Positions 8,543-16,270 of a stretch of 64,000 bases of DNA are shown here, in pieces. The notes under the pieces were generated by a model. That model was given only the letters and a program-made list of their open reading frames with translations, had not been told where the DNA came from and did not search any database. The stretch spans positions 496,001-560,000 of the forward strand of contig JBGAIM010000001.1 of the NCBI GenBank assembly GCA_044225555.1, in the 5' to 3' direction. The position numbers and the translations under genes were made by a program. The DNA comes from JADLHS01 sp044225555 (GTDB lineage: Bacteria > Verrucomicrobiota > Verrucomicrobiia > Limisphaerales > JADLHS01). Numbering within the stretch: position 1 is the stretch's first letter; each line of letters begins with the position of its first letter.

Positions 8543-9238
8543 TTATCGCGCCGGCAGGGTGCCAAAAACGCTGTTGGCGGCATACCTTCCGAAGCCGGTT
8601 GGTGAATGGAGGATGCTTCGGGAGTCCGCCAACTGCCACGGCAACTGATCCCGGGCCCGCTGAAAACGCCGGGCGTCATTCGCCACCCCTGGCTCGTTCG
8701 CGTCGAAAACCTCGTCCACCGCCCAGACATACTCGGCTTTGTCCACCTCCACCAACTTGAGGCTCAACCCCACGGCCAAGGGTGGATACGCCCGAAACTG
8801 GGTCAGTCTCGTGAACAAGACCGCGTCACATTCCATTTCATCCCGCAATTGTTTCAGCAGACCGGCCGGGAGGGCAGTTTCGGCATTCCACGAGGAACGC
8901 CCCGTCAACGCCCGCAACTTCGCCGGCGAAACCCGCACCAATTCGAACTTATGAGTCCGCCCGAGTTCATCGGCGATGACCGGTTCGAGCAACTCCCGCC
9001 CGGCATCCACATCGGGGTGGTCACCACTCCCGGTCGCGGGCAGCACGGCAACGCGCCGAACATGGACAGGAAGTTGTCGTAAGGACTGGTAAACATTTTT
9101 CGGGGTGTAGCCCGGACCCGTTACCGGATCGGTAAGCCGGGTCAGCGTGCAGCCGCTGGCAAGGCACAGCGCAGCGGACAACAATGCCAGACGGAAGAAC
9201 CCCCCGCGGTGGCGGCGAGCTTCGTTGAGAGTATTCAT
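8543..9238 (-). CDS. Secreted lipoprotein of unknown function in the flagellar cluster
   Basis: A 231-residue protein with an N-terminal basic stretch, a hydrophobic segment and a lipobox LASGC with the lipidated cysteine at residue 30, so it is probably anchored in the outer or inner membrane facing the periplasm. The body starts with VRRVAVLPATGS and later has CDAVLFTRLTQFRAYPPLAVGL, a beta-alpha pattern that recalls CsgG/FlgO/TolB-N type lipoproteins. That link is tentative. I chose the ATG at 9238, which places the gene 25 bases after fliD. An upstream extension would overlap fliD and lose the signal peptide at the N-terminus. Position next to fliD suggests a flagellar or envelope role. 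Confidence 0.75.
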   Translation of the reverse strand: MNTLNEARRHRGGFFRLALLSAALCLASGCTLTRLTDPVTGPGYTPKNVYQSLRQLPVHVRRVAVLPATGSGDHPDVDAGRELLEPVIADELGRTHKFELVRVSPAKLRALTGRSSWNAETALPAGLLKQLRDEMECDAVLFTRLTQFRAYPPLAVGLSLKLVEVDKAEYVWAVDEVFDANEPGVANDARRFQRARDQLPWQLADSRSILHSPTGFGRYAANSVFGTLPAR

Positions 9239-9263
9239 GGCAGGTTGTTCGGCAGCGGCACCA

Positions 9264-10985
9264 TTATTTCGAGGAACTCGACGACGAACTGCCAAATTGA
9301 TTCTGGAGATACTGAAGTTGCTGATTAATCTGGGCTTGGGCCGTTTCCATGGCGATGAAGCTTTCAATCATCCGGGCGCGATTGGTCTGCACGATGCGCT
9401 CGAGGTCGGCAATCTGCGTATCAATATCCGTCGATTGCCTGGTGAGATTGTCCTGCTTGACCAGGAGCGTGCCCGCTTCCCCGATGGTCTTTTCCAGGTA
9501 GGCACTCAACTTGGTGGCCAGGCCGGTCGTCGTGTCGGCGAAAAGCGTGCGAACAGTCGTCAGGTTGTCGGCTAGTGCGGCATCGAGTTTGGTTTCGTTG
9601 TCGAGTTTGATCGAATTGTCGTTGCCGTTGGAGCCAATGCCGAGGTCTTCCAACTGGTTCAGCACCGCCGCCAGACCGCTGATCTCACCCGTCACCCCGC
9701 GGCGCAGGCGCGTGGCGATGTCGCTGGCCTCGCCATCTCGGGCGAGAATGCCCGCCGTGACCTTGCCTTTGGCATCGGTCGAACTGGCGGTTTGAGAATC
9801 AATGACGCTTTGGACCTTGTTGTACGCGGCGATGAAATCGTTGATGGCGGTTTTGACCTTGGAGGTGTCGCTGGTTACCGAAACCGTTGTCGCGCCCGCC
9901 GCCAGGACCGTAACCGAGAGACCGGCAATGCTGGAACTGTTCTCGGTGATGGTATTTGACTGGCTCACCAACTGGCCACCACCGTCCACCGAGTAAAGCA
10001 GGTTCTGACCGCGAGCGAGGGTGCCGCCCGTCAGACCGCTGGCGGCAAGAAAATTCCCGGTCACATCCTGCAGCGCAATGCCAATGTCGCCGGTGCCCTT
10101 GTTGCTCAAAGTGAAACGGTCATTCACCGTGTCGTAACTCGCAATGACGCCCGCCGAAGAATCGTTGATGCGCTTGAGCACCGCCGCCACGGTGTCTGTG
10201 GCGGCGAAAGTGATGGACACCCCGTTGATCTTGAATTCACCTGCGCCCGCCCCTCCGTCGGAGACCGCTGTGGCGAAGTTCGCCGAGCTGAGGCTGGCGG
10301 ATTGCTTGATGACGCCGAGTTGCGCCGAGCTGGTGATGGTCCCGGTCCCGTTGTTATTCAGGCGGGCGACCTGGAGAAAATTGCTCGAGTCCGTGGCACT
10401 ACCCAGGATGATCGGACTGCCGCTCGAAAGTGAGATCCGATCGGTGGTGGAATCATAGTTACCAGTCACCGCGCCGCTCGTGGCGGTGCTGATCTTGTTG
10501 AACACATCCTGCAACGTGTCCGTGGTGGCAATGGTGATCTGCTGACCGTTGACGGTGAGGGTGCCAGCGGTCACCGCCGTGGCAAACGCTGCGTTACTGA
10601 GCACCAGTCCACTCACATCGTTTGTCAGGCTCAAGGAACTGCCAGCGCCAGCAGTGCCGACTTGCTTCGCCGCCGTGGCGAGCTGGGTAATGTTGAAGTT
10701 GTAAGTGCCCAACGCCGTCCCCGCTCCGGCCGTGGCAGAGGCGAGTGCGGAATCCGAAGTCGTCGTCAGCCGGCTGTCAAAGAGAGAGGAGTCACCGAGC
10801 GCCTGGACCCGGTTCTGGAGCACCGCCATCTCGGTCTTGATGGTGGAATAGGCGCTGTTCTGCTGCCCGAGCGTGCTTTGCTCGGTGCGCAGACGCGTCT
10901 GGGGCGCACGCTCCGCCTCGGCCAGTTGGTCCACCAGCGAGCGCCAATCCAATCCTGAGACTAATCCCGACAAGCCTAAGTCCAT
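9264..10985 (-). CDS. fliD: Flagellar filament cap protein FliD (hook-associated protein 2)
   Basis: A 573-residue FliD. The N-terminus (LSGLVSGLDWRSLVDQLAEA) is the conserved HAP2 N-terminal region and the C-terminus has the long helices that polymerise with the filament, ending in a glutamine- and serine-rich tail (NQQLQYLQNQF then a run of serines). The middle has repeated beta-rich modules with GTLTVNGQQITI and GEFKINGVSITFAA, a duplicated FliD-type insertion in the exposed region. FliD caps the growing filament and folds flagellin subunits at the tip. The start at 10985 matches the family start. It lies only 9 bases from the -10 element of a sigma-28 type promoter, so the transcript may be leaderless. 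Confidence 0.95.
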   Translation of the reverse strand: MDLGLSGLVSGLDWRSLVDQLAEAERAPQTRLRTEQSTLGQQNSAYSTIKTEMAVLQNRVQALGDSSLFDSRLTTTSDSALASATAGAGTALGTYNFNITQLATAAKQVGTAGAGSSLSLTNDVSGLVLSNAAFATAVTAGTLTVNGQQITIATTDTLQDVFNKISTATSGAVTGNYDSTTDRISLSSGSPIILGSATDSSNFLQVARLNNNGTGTITSSAQLGVIKQSASLSSANFATAVSDGGAGAGEFKINGVSITFAATDTVAAVLKRINDSSAGVIASYDTVNDRFTLSNKGTGDIGIALQDVTGNFLAASGLTGGTLARGQNLLYSVDGGGQLVSQSNTITENSSSIAGLSVTVLAAGATTVSVTSDTSKVKTAINDFIAAYNKVQSVIDSQTASSTDAKGKVTAGILARDGEASDIATRLRRGVTGEISGLAAVLNQLEDLGIGSNGNDNSIKLDNETKLDAALADNLTTVRTLFADTTTGLATKLSAYLEKTIGEAGTLLVKQDNLTRQSTDIDTQIADLERIVQTNRARMIESFIAMETAQAQINQQLQYLQNQFGSSSSSSSK

Positions 10986-10994
10986 ACATCGCCT

Positions 10995-11022
10995 CTATCG
11001 GCAGGAAGCGTTGGTCACTTTA
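10995..11022 (-). promoter_or_regulatory. Sigma-28 type promoter of fliD
   Basis: On the minus strand: TAAAGTGA (11015-11022), a 12-base spacer, then GCCGATAG (10995-11002). Both elements are close to consensus but the spacer is one base longer than in the other three promoters here. The -10 element ends 9 bases before the fliD ATG at 10985, so the predicted transcription start falls at or next to the start codon. Confidence 0.65.
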
Positions 11023-11031
11023 GCGCTAACT

Positions 11032-11074
11032 ACAAAAACGTTGCCCGGACGGCACCCTAAGGCGCCGTCCGGGC
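11032..11074 (-). terminator. Rho-independent terminator after flagellin gene 1
   Basis: The perfect 11-base arms GCCCGGACGGC (11043-11053) and GCCGTCCGGGC (11064-11074) enclose a 10-base loop. On the minus strand the stem is followed by AACG and a T5 run. It begins 27 bases beyond the flagellin stop and separates it from the fliD promoter. Confidence 0.75.
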
Positions 11075-11101
11075 GATTAGCGACGAACCGGGCCGTGCTC
11101 C

Positions 11102-11893
11102 TTATTGGAGGAGACGCAGCGCGGATTGCGGAGTCGCATTTGCCTGCGCCAACATCGCCGTGCCTGCCTGTACGAGGATGTTGTTACGGGCAAATTTCGT
11201 GCTTTCTTCGGCCACATCCACGTCCTTGATGCGGCTGTTCGCAGCGGTCAGGTTGTCCTTCAGCACTGCCAACTGATCGCTGTAGGAGGTGAGCACCGAG
11301 ATGTTCGCACCCACCGTGGCGCGAGCGGACGCGACCGCGTCGATCTGCGTGGCTACGGCCGTCTGGGCCGCAATGGCGCCAACGGATGTTGCCACCGTCC
11401 CACCCGGGTCGAAGGCCGCTGCATCCACACCAGCCATCGAGAACGTGGCACCTTCGCTGTCCACGGTCACGCTGTTCGCGGTGGCGCTGAAGAGCGTCAC
11501 GCCGTTGAACTCCTTGCCAGCCAGGTCGGTGATGAATGCATTTTGGGCCGCGTACTCGGTTTGATACAGAGCCCGGTCTGCATCACTCTTCGTCACGTCC
11601 TGCGCCATGACCGACAGTTCGCTCATCCGGTCCAGGGCTTTGGCCATCTTGGCCAGATAACCATCCTGGGTCTGGCTGAACGAGACGGCGTTGTTGACGT
11701 TGTTGCTGACCGCGCCGATCCGGTTGATCTGCGCGTCGAAACGCGAAGAAACCGCGAGGCCGGCGGCGTCGTCTTCCGGTGAAACGATCTTCAGACCGGA
11801 GGAGAGACGGGCCAACGACTTGTTCAGGGCACTGGTGGATTCCGCGAGCAGGCGGGCGCCTGTCTGAGCTGCGATGTTTGTGTTGATGACCAT
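11102..11893 (-). CDS. Flagellin (copy 1)
   Basis: A 263-residue flagellin. The N-terminal D0/D1 region begins VINTNIAAQTGARLL and contains the conserved LSSGLKIVSPEDDAAGLAVS. The C-terminal D1/D0 region contains NLTAANSRIKDVDVAEES and ends NATPQSALRLLQ. The variable centre is very short (about 60 residues), so the filament should have little surface D2/D3 domain. The N- and C-terminal helices polymerise into the filament after export. I place the start at the ATG at 11893, preceded by AAGGAAAGAG. An open extension to 12031 has no flagellin homology. It is a close paralogue of the gene at 12236-13027. The structured leader is described separately. Confidence 0.96.
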   Translation of the reverse strand: MVINTNIAAQTGARLLAESTSALNKSLARLSSGLKIVSPEDDAAGLAVSSRFDAQINRIGAVSNNVNNAVSFSQTQDGYLAKMAKALDRMSELSVMAQDVTKSDADRALYQTEYAAQNAFITDLAGKEFNGVTLFSATANSVTVDSEGATFSMAGVDAAAFDPGGTVATSVGAIAAQTAVATQIDAVASARATVGANISVLTSYSDQLAVLKDNLTAANSRIKDVDVAEESTKFARNNILVQAGTAMLAQANATPQSALRLLQ

Positions 11894-12035
11894 ACTATTA
11901 CTCTTTCCTTGAGTAGGTCCCGGTAAGGGGACTCCTTGTTGAAACACGGCATCCCTGCCGTGTGGTGAAGTTTGGCTAGGGCCTTCACCGTTTTCCCCGC
12001 TGACTCTTTGTGGCTGCCAGCCGCCTGTCACTAGA
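11894..12035 (-). promoter_or_regulatory. Structured leader of flagellin copy 1 with CARGGA hairpin loops
   Basis: The predicted leader of about 140 bases contains, in transcript order: a hairpin with arms GGTGAAG and CTTCACC, an 8-base-pair hairpin with arms ACACGGCA and TGCCGTGT and loop GGGA (11944-11963), a hairpin with core GTCCC/GGGAC, and a hairpin with arms ACTC and GAGT whose loop AAGGAAA holds the Shine-Dalgarno (11900-11914). The sequences CAGGGATG and CAAGGA match the CsrA consensus core CARGGA(T)G. The same arrangement is found in the leader of copy 2. Confidence 0.6.
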
Positions 12036-12043
12036 CAACCTCA

Positions 12044-12070
12044 CTATCGGCAGGCTTGAAAAAAACTTAA
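12044..12070 (-). promoter_or_regulatory. Sigma-28 type promoter of flagellin copy 1
   Basis: On the minus strand: TTAAGTTT (12063-12070), an 11-base spacer, then GCCGATAG (12044-12051). This matches the sigma-28 consensus at 7 of 8 positions in each element with exact spacing. Confidence 0.8.
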
Positions 12071-12174
12071 ACGCCCTGTCCGCCCCCGGGACACCTGTTG
12101 TTGAACGCTGATTTTCAACTGAATCGAACTAGATTGCCCCGGGTCGCCCCGGGGACTGCGTCCCGATTTGCGGC

Positions 12175-12209
12175 AAAAAAGAACCGCGCCCGGCGAAGGC
12201 CGGGCGCGG
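12175..12209 (-). terminator. Rho-independent terminator after flagellin gene 2
   Basis: Arms CCGCGCCCGGC (12184-12194) and GCCGGGCGCGG (12199-12209) form a perfect 11-base-pair stem with a 4-base loop. On the minus strand it is followed by TTC and a T6 run. It lies 26 bases past the flagellin stop and insulates this gene from flagellin copy 1. Confidence 0.85.
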
Positions 12210-12235
12210 GTATGGAGGTCCCACTCCCCTTGGAC

Positions 12236-13027
12236 TTACTGGATAAGCTTGAGAACCGACTGCGGCACCGAATTGGCCTGCGCCAACATCGCCGTGCCTG
12301 CTTGGACCAGGATGTTGGAACGCGCGAAGTTCGTGCTTTCTTCGGCCACGTCCACGTCCTTGATGCGGCTGTTGGCCGCGCTCAGGTTGTCGCGCAAGAC
12401 GGCCAGCTGGTCGTTATACGCCGTGAGCACCGAGATGCTGGCCCCAACCGTGGCACGGTCGCCGGCCACGGTATCAATCATGGTTTTCACGGCAGCTTGA
12501 GCCGCCGCCGCACCGGTTGACAGATTGGACCCCGTCAGATCGTAGGCGGTGGCCGAGCCGACGCCCGTCATGGCGAAGGTCGCGCCTTCGCTGTCCACGG
12601 TCACGTTCTTGGCCGTGGCGGTGAAGAGCGTGACGCCGTTGAATTGTTTGGCCGCCAGGTCGTTGATAAATGCGGCTTGGGCGGCAAACTCCGTTTGATA
12701 CAGGGCAATGTCCGCCGCGCCCTTCGTCACGTCTTGCGACATGACCGAGAGTTCGCTCATGCGATCCAACGCCTTGGCGATCTTCTTGAGGTAACCGTCC
12801 TGCGTCTGACTGAAGGAGACGGCGTTGCTGACGTTGCTGGTGACGGCGTTGATGCGGTTGATCTGCGCGTCGAAACGCGATGAAACCGCCAAGCCCGCAG
12901 CGTCATCTTCCGGTGAAACGATCTTGAGACCGGAGGACAGACGAGCGAGGGACTTGTTCAAGGCCCGGGTGGAATCGGCAAGCAGGCGGGCGCCCGTTTG
13001 CGCGGCGAGGTTTGTATTGATGATCAT
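12236..13027 (-). CDS. Flagellin (copy 2)
   Basis: A 263-residue flagellin and a close paralogue of the downstream copy. The N-terminus begins IINTNLAAQTGARLL, with LSSGLKIVSPEDDAAGLAVS, and the C-terminal region has NLSAANSRIKDVDVAEES and ends NSVPQSVLKLIQ. The differences are concentrated in the short centre (residues about 170-200). The ATG at 13027 is preceded by CGGAAAGAG, as in the other copy. The open extension to 13108 is leader sequence. Each flagellin has its own sigma-28 promoter, structured leader and terminator, so the two can be expressed separately. The sigma-54 activator gene lies 249 bases upstream. Confidence 0.96.
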   Translation of the reverse strand: MIINTNLAAQTGARLLADSTRALNKSLARLSSGLKIVSPEDDAAGLAVSSRFDAQINRINAVTSNVSNAVSFSQTQDGYLKKIAKALDRMSELSVMSQDVTKGAADIALYQTEFAAQAAFINDLAAKQFNGVTLFTATAKNVTVDSEGATFAMTGVGSATAYDLTGSNLSTGAAAAQAAVKTMIDTVAGDRATVGASISVLTAYNDQLAVLRDNLSAANSRIKDVDVAEESTNFARSNILVQAGTAMLAQANSVPQSVLKLIQ

Positions 13028-13165
13028 AACTCTTTCCGTGAGTCGCCCTTTCGGGCATTTGTTCGGGACACAGCGTCCTTGCTGTGGATGAAACTTTTTT
13101 GGGGGCATTCACCGTTATCCCCGCCGGCGTTTTCTGGTGGCCGGCCACCTGTCATTGTGCGACAG
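13028..13165 (-). promoter_or_regulatory. Structured leader of flagellin copy 2 with CARGGA hairpin loop
   Basis: The leader shares blocks with that of copy 1 (GGGGATAACGGTGAA and GGAAAGAGTTATG versus GGGGAAAACGGTGAA and GGAAAGAGTAATAGTATG). In transcript order it has a hairpin GGTGGC/GCCACC, a 6-base-pair hairpin CACAGC/GCTGTG with loop AAGGAC (13069-13086), a hairpin GCCC-GAAA-GGGC, and ACTC/GAGT enclosing ACGGAAA with the Shine-Dalgarno (13029-13043). Base pairs differ from copy 1 while pairing is kept, which supports a selected RNA structure. Confidence 0.6.
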
Positions 13166-13170
13166 GCAGT

Positions 13171-13197
13171 TCATCGGCGGGCGGGAGAAAACCTTTA
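13171..13197 (-). promoter_or_regulatory. Sigma-28 type promoter of flagellin copy 2
   Basis: On the minus strand: TAAAGGTT (13190-13197), an 11-base spacer, then GCCGATGA (13171-13178). Each element matches the consensus at 7 of 8 positions and the spacing is exact. Confidence 0.8.
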
Positions 13198-13276
13198 GCG
13201 ACCAGTCAGAAAATCTTCGCAAACAAATCGGCAGCAACAGCCGGACAGTTGGACTCGGAATTTAAGATTTGAATCT

Positions 13277-14650
13277 TCACCTCGGATCCACCTCAAACCC
13301 TTGCTCGCGGAAGCGCTGCAATTTGTAAATCAACGCCCGCCGGCTGATGCCCAACGCCTTCGCCGTTTCGGTGCGGTTCTGACCGTGCTCGCGCAAGGCC
13401 TGCAGGATGGCCTGGCGTTCGATTTCTTCCAGTCGTTGCGCATCAGGCATGTCCAATGTGGCCGGGGATTGTTCTACCGAGCCGCGTACGCGGGCGGGCA
13501 GATGTTCCGGCAAAATCATTTCGCCCCGCGACAACAAGGCCGCCCGCTCCATCGCGTTGCGCAATTCACGGACGTTCCCCGGCCACGAGTAACGCGCGAG
13601 CCCATCTGCCACCGCCGCCGAAAACCGCGCCTTGCCCTGCGAGAATTCCGCGACGAAGTGGCTGGCCAGCGCGAGGATGTCCTCCGGTCGCTCGCGCAAC
13701 GGGGGAATGTTCAACTCCACCACGTTCAATCGGTAAAACAGGTCCTCGCGAAAGCCGCCCGCCTTGACCTGCTCCTCGAGATTTTTGTTGGTCGCCGCGA
13801 GGATGCGCGCGTTCGTCTGCAATTCGCGGTTCGAGCCGACGCGGTTGAAACAACCATTCTGCGTCACCCGCAGCAGCTTCGATTGCAGCGGCGGGGACAT
13901 ATCGCCGATCTCGTCCAGAAAGATCGTCCCGCCGTTCGCCTCTTCGAACCGGCCGATGCGTTGGGCCACTGCGCTCGTGAAGGCGCCCTTTTCGTGACCG
14001 AACAATTCCGTTTCCAGCAGGGCTTCGGGAATCGCCGCGCAATTCACCTTCACCAGCGGCCCTTTCGCCCGCGCGCTCCAGGCATGAATGACATCGGCCA
14101 GCACTTCCTTGCCCACACCACTCTCACCCGTGATCAACACCCGGCTCTCGGACGGTGCGATCAACGACGCGTCGCGGAATACCGCCAGCATCAACGGGCT
14201 GTGGGCGATCACGTTTGGCGGCAATTCCTTGTCCGGGCCGAAGTCGGCGACCGGCGGTTTTGAAACGCCCGTGACCTTCTGGACCGTGGCCAGTAGTTCA
14301 TCCAGGTCAATTGGCTTGGCGAGATAATTCACCGCGCCGTCACGCATCGCGCCCACGGCTTCGCGGATGTCCGCGTAGGCGGTCACCAATAGCACCGGCA
14401 ACATTGAATTCTGTTCACGCGCCCGCTTCAGAGTTTCCAATCCGGAAATACCCGGCATCCGCACGTCGGAAATCATCATGCTGAATTCACCCGACCGCAG
14501 CGTCTCCAGTGCGCGTTCGCCAGAGTCAGCGGTCACGATGTCGAAGCCCTGGCCCTTGAGAAAAGAGGAAAGCAAGCTGCGCTGGCCCGCATCGTCGTCC
14601 ACGATAAGCACGCGGGGCGACTTGGAAAATTTGCGGGTGTCAGATGCCAC
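13277..14650 (-). CDS. Sigma-54-dependent response regulator, NtrC/FlgR family
   Basis: A 457-residue activator with receiver (acceptor Asp62 in MISDVRMPG, lysine in YLAKPIDL), an AAA+ sigma-54 interaction domain (Walker A GESGVGKE at 175-182, Walker B GTIFLDEIGD at 241-250, arginine-finger region FREDLFYRLNVVEL) and a Fis-type helix-turn-helix near residues 425-450 (NRTETAKALGISRRALIYKL). Such proteins open promoters with sigma-54 RNA polymerase using ATP. The loop that touches sigma-54 reads GAFTSA at 222-227 instead of GAFTGA, which is unusual. Its place just upstream of the flagellins suggests control of mid-class flagellar genes, as FlgR/FleR do. That role is inference. Confidence 0.93.
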   Translation of the reverse strand: MASDTRKFSKSPRVLIVDDDAGQRSLLSSFLKGQGFDIVTADSGERALETLRSGEFSMMISDVRMPGISGLETLKRAREQNSMLPVLLVTAYADIREAVGAMRDGAVNYLAKPIDLDELLATVQKVTGVSKPPVADFGPDKELPPNVIAHSPLMLAVFRDASLIAPSESRVLITGESGVGKEVLADVIHAWSARAKGPLVKVNCAAIPEALLETELFGHEKGAFTSAVAQRIGRFEEANGGTIFLDEIGDMSPPLQSKLLRVTQNGCFNRVGSNRELQTNARILAATNKNLEEQVKAGGFREDLFYRLNVVELNIPPLRERPEDILALASHFVAEFSQGKARFSAAVADGLARYSWPGNVRELRNAMERAALLSRGEMILPEHLPARVRGSVEQSPATLDMPDAQRLEEIERQAILQALREHGQNRTETAKALGISRRALIYKLQRFREQGFEVDPR

Positions 14651-14708
14651 GCGGCGACTCTAGCACCTTCGATTTGTAACTATCAAGCAGGCGCTGACTG
14701 TGGAAGGT

Positions 14709-16052
14709 TCAACGGCCCAACATTCCCGGCATCGCGCCGCCCATTCGGCCCATCATCTTCGAGAACTTGCCCATCTTTTTCATCATCTGCTGCATCTGGG
14801 AAAACTTGTTCAGCATGGTATTGAGTTCAGTTACGCTCACCCCGCTGCCCGCGGCGATGCGACGACGGCGGGCGGCATTCAAAATCTGTGGACTCTTGCG
14901 CTCTTTGGGCGTCATGCCACAAATCATCGCCTCCATGTGTTTGAATTCCTTTTCCTGCTTCGTCATGTCCTGCCCTTGCAGCGCTTGTGCCCCGCCCGGC
15001 AGCATCTTCACCAAGTTCTCCAGCGGCCCGAGCTTCTTCATCTGGCGCAATTGTTCCAGGAAATCTTCCAACGTGAACTCGCCTTTGCGCATCTTTTCCT
15101 CCATGCGCTTGGCATCCTCGAGGTCCACGGCTTCCGCCGCCTTTTCAACCAAACTGACCACGTCCCCCATCCCTAGGATGCGCGAGGCCATGCGTTCGGG
15201 ATGAAACGGCTCGAACTCGTCGAGCTTTTCACCTACACCGGCAAACTTGATCGGCTTGCCCGTGACGGCTTTCATACTCAAGGCCGCGCCGCCGCGCGCG
15301 TCACCGTCGAGCTTGGTCAGGATTGAACCCGTAATGTTCAACGCCTGATCAAAATGCGTGGCGACATTCACCGCCTCCTGGCCGGTCGCAGCGTCCAACA
15401 CCAGCAGAATTTCCTGCGGCTTCACGAGGTCACGCAGGCGAACGAGTTCCTGCACGAGCGGCTCGTCAATCTGGAGGCGGCCAGCGGTGTCGAAGATGAT
15501 GGTGTTGTGATTGTTTGCCTTTGCGAAGTCGAGCGCTCCGCGGGCGATCTTCACCACGTCCTTCTCACCGCGCTGAACGAACACCGGCAGATTGAGCTGC
15601 TTGCCGAGCGTTTCGAGCTGGTCCATCGCCGCCGGGCGATACACATCCGCCGCCACCAGCAACGGCTGCCGACCTTGCTTCTGGATCAACCGGGCGAGTT
15701 TGCCGGAGGAAGTGGTTTTGCCGGCGCCATGCAAACCAACCATCATGATGGAACTCGGATTGCCCGAGAAATTGAGGCCGGCGTTCTGCGAGCCGAGCAG
15801 TTCCGTCAGCTCGTCCGCGATGATCTTGACGATCTGCTGGCCAGGTTGGACGCTCTGGATGACCTCCGCGCCGACGGACTTGGCTTTGACGCGCTCGATG
15901 AAGTCGCGGGCGACCTTGAAGTTCACATCGGCTTCCAGGAGTGCCATGCGCACGTCGCGGAGCGCATCGCTGACGTTGCTCTCGGAAATCTTGCCGAGGC
16001 CGCGCAGGTTGCGAAAGGCGTTCTGGAGCTTGTTACTGAGCGAATCGAACAT
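14709..16052 (-). CDS. ffh: Signal recognition particle protein Ffh
   Basis: A 447-residue SRP54-type GTPase. The N domain leads into the G domain with G1 (GLHGAGKTT), the insertion-box region with DVYRPAAMDQL, G3 (DTAGR), G4 (TKLDGDARGG) and the closing GVGEKLDEFEPF. The C-terminal M domain is rich in methionine (MMKKMGKFSKMMGRMGGAMPG) and has the ARRRRIAAGSG RNA-binding motif. Ffh binds signal sequences at the ribosome and 4.5S RNA, and docks to FtsY for co-translational membrane insertion. Its G1 has histidine (GLHG) where glutamine is usual. The gene is transcribed towards the flagellar region and is preceded by the divergent tRNA-Tyr. Confidence 0.97.
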   Translation of the reverse strand: MFDSLSNKLQNAFRNLRGLGKISESNVSDALRDVRMALLEADVNFKVARDFIERVKAKSVGAEVIQSVQPGQQIVKIIADELTELLGSQNAGLNFSGNPSSIMMVGLHGAGKTTSSGKLARLIQKQGRQPLLVAADVYRPAAMDQLETLGKQLNLPVFVQRGEKDVVKIARGALDFAKANNHNTIIFDTAGRLQIDEPLVQELVRLRDLVKPQEILLVLDAATGQEAVNVATHFDQALNITGSILTKLDGDARGGAALSMKAVTGKPIKFAGVGEKLDEFEPFHPERMASRILGMGDVVSLVEKAAEAVDLEDAKRMEEKMRKGEFTLEDFLEQLRQMKKLGPLENLVKMLPGGAQALQGQDMTKQEKEFKHMEAMICGMTPKERKSPQILNAARRRRIAAGSGVSVTELNTMLNKFSQMQQMMKKMGKFSKMMGRMGGAMPGMLGR

Positions 16053-16130
16053 CGGGTCACACTAGCAAGTGTGCGCGGATTGACAAGACCGGCGCGTTCT
16101 GGCTTAATCTGCGGCCCATTGGCTTTCGGT

Positions 16131-16216
<86 letters not shown>

Positions 16217-16270
16217 CTTTTTTATTTGCCGATTGAACTCGCGTCGGCGCTTCCGCAGATTGTCTCCTGC

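Noticed and set aside
11894..12031. N-terminal extension of flagellin copy 1
   Set aside because: The extension is leader sequence with hairpins; flagellins begin at the ATG at 11893.
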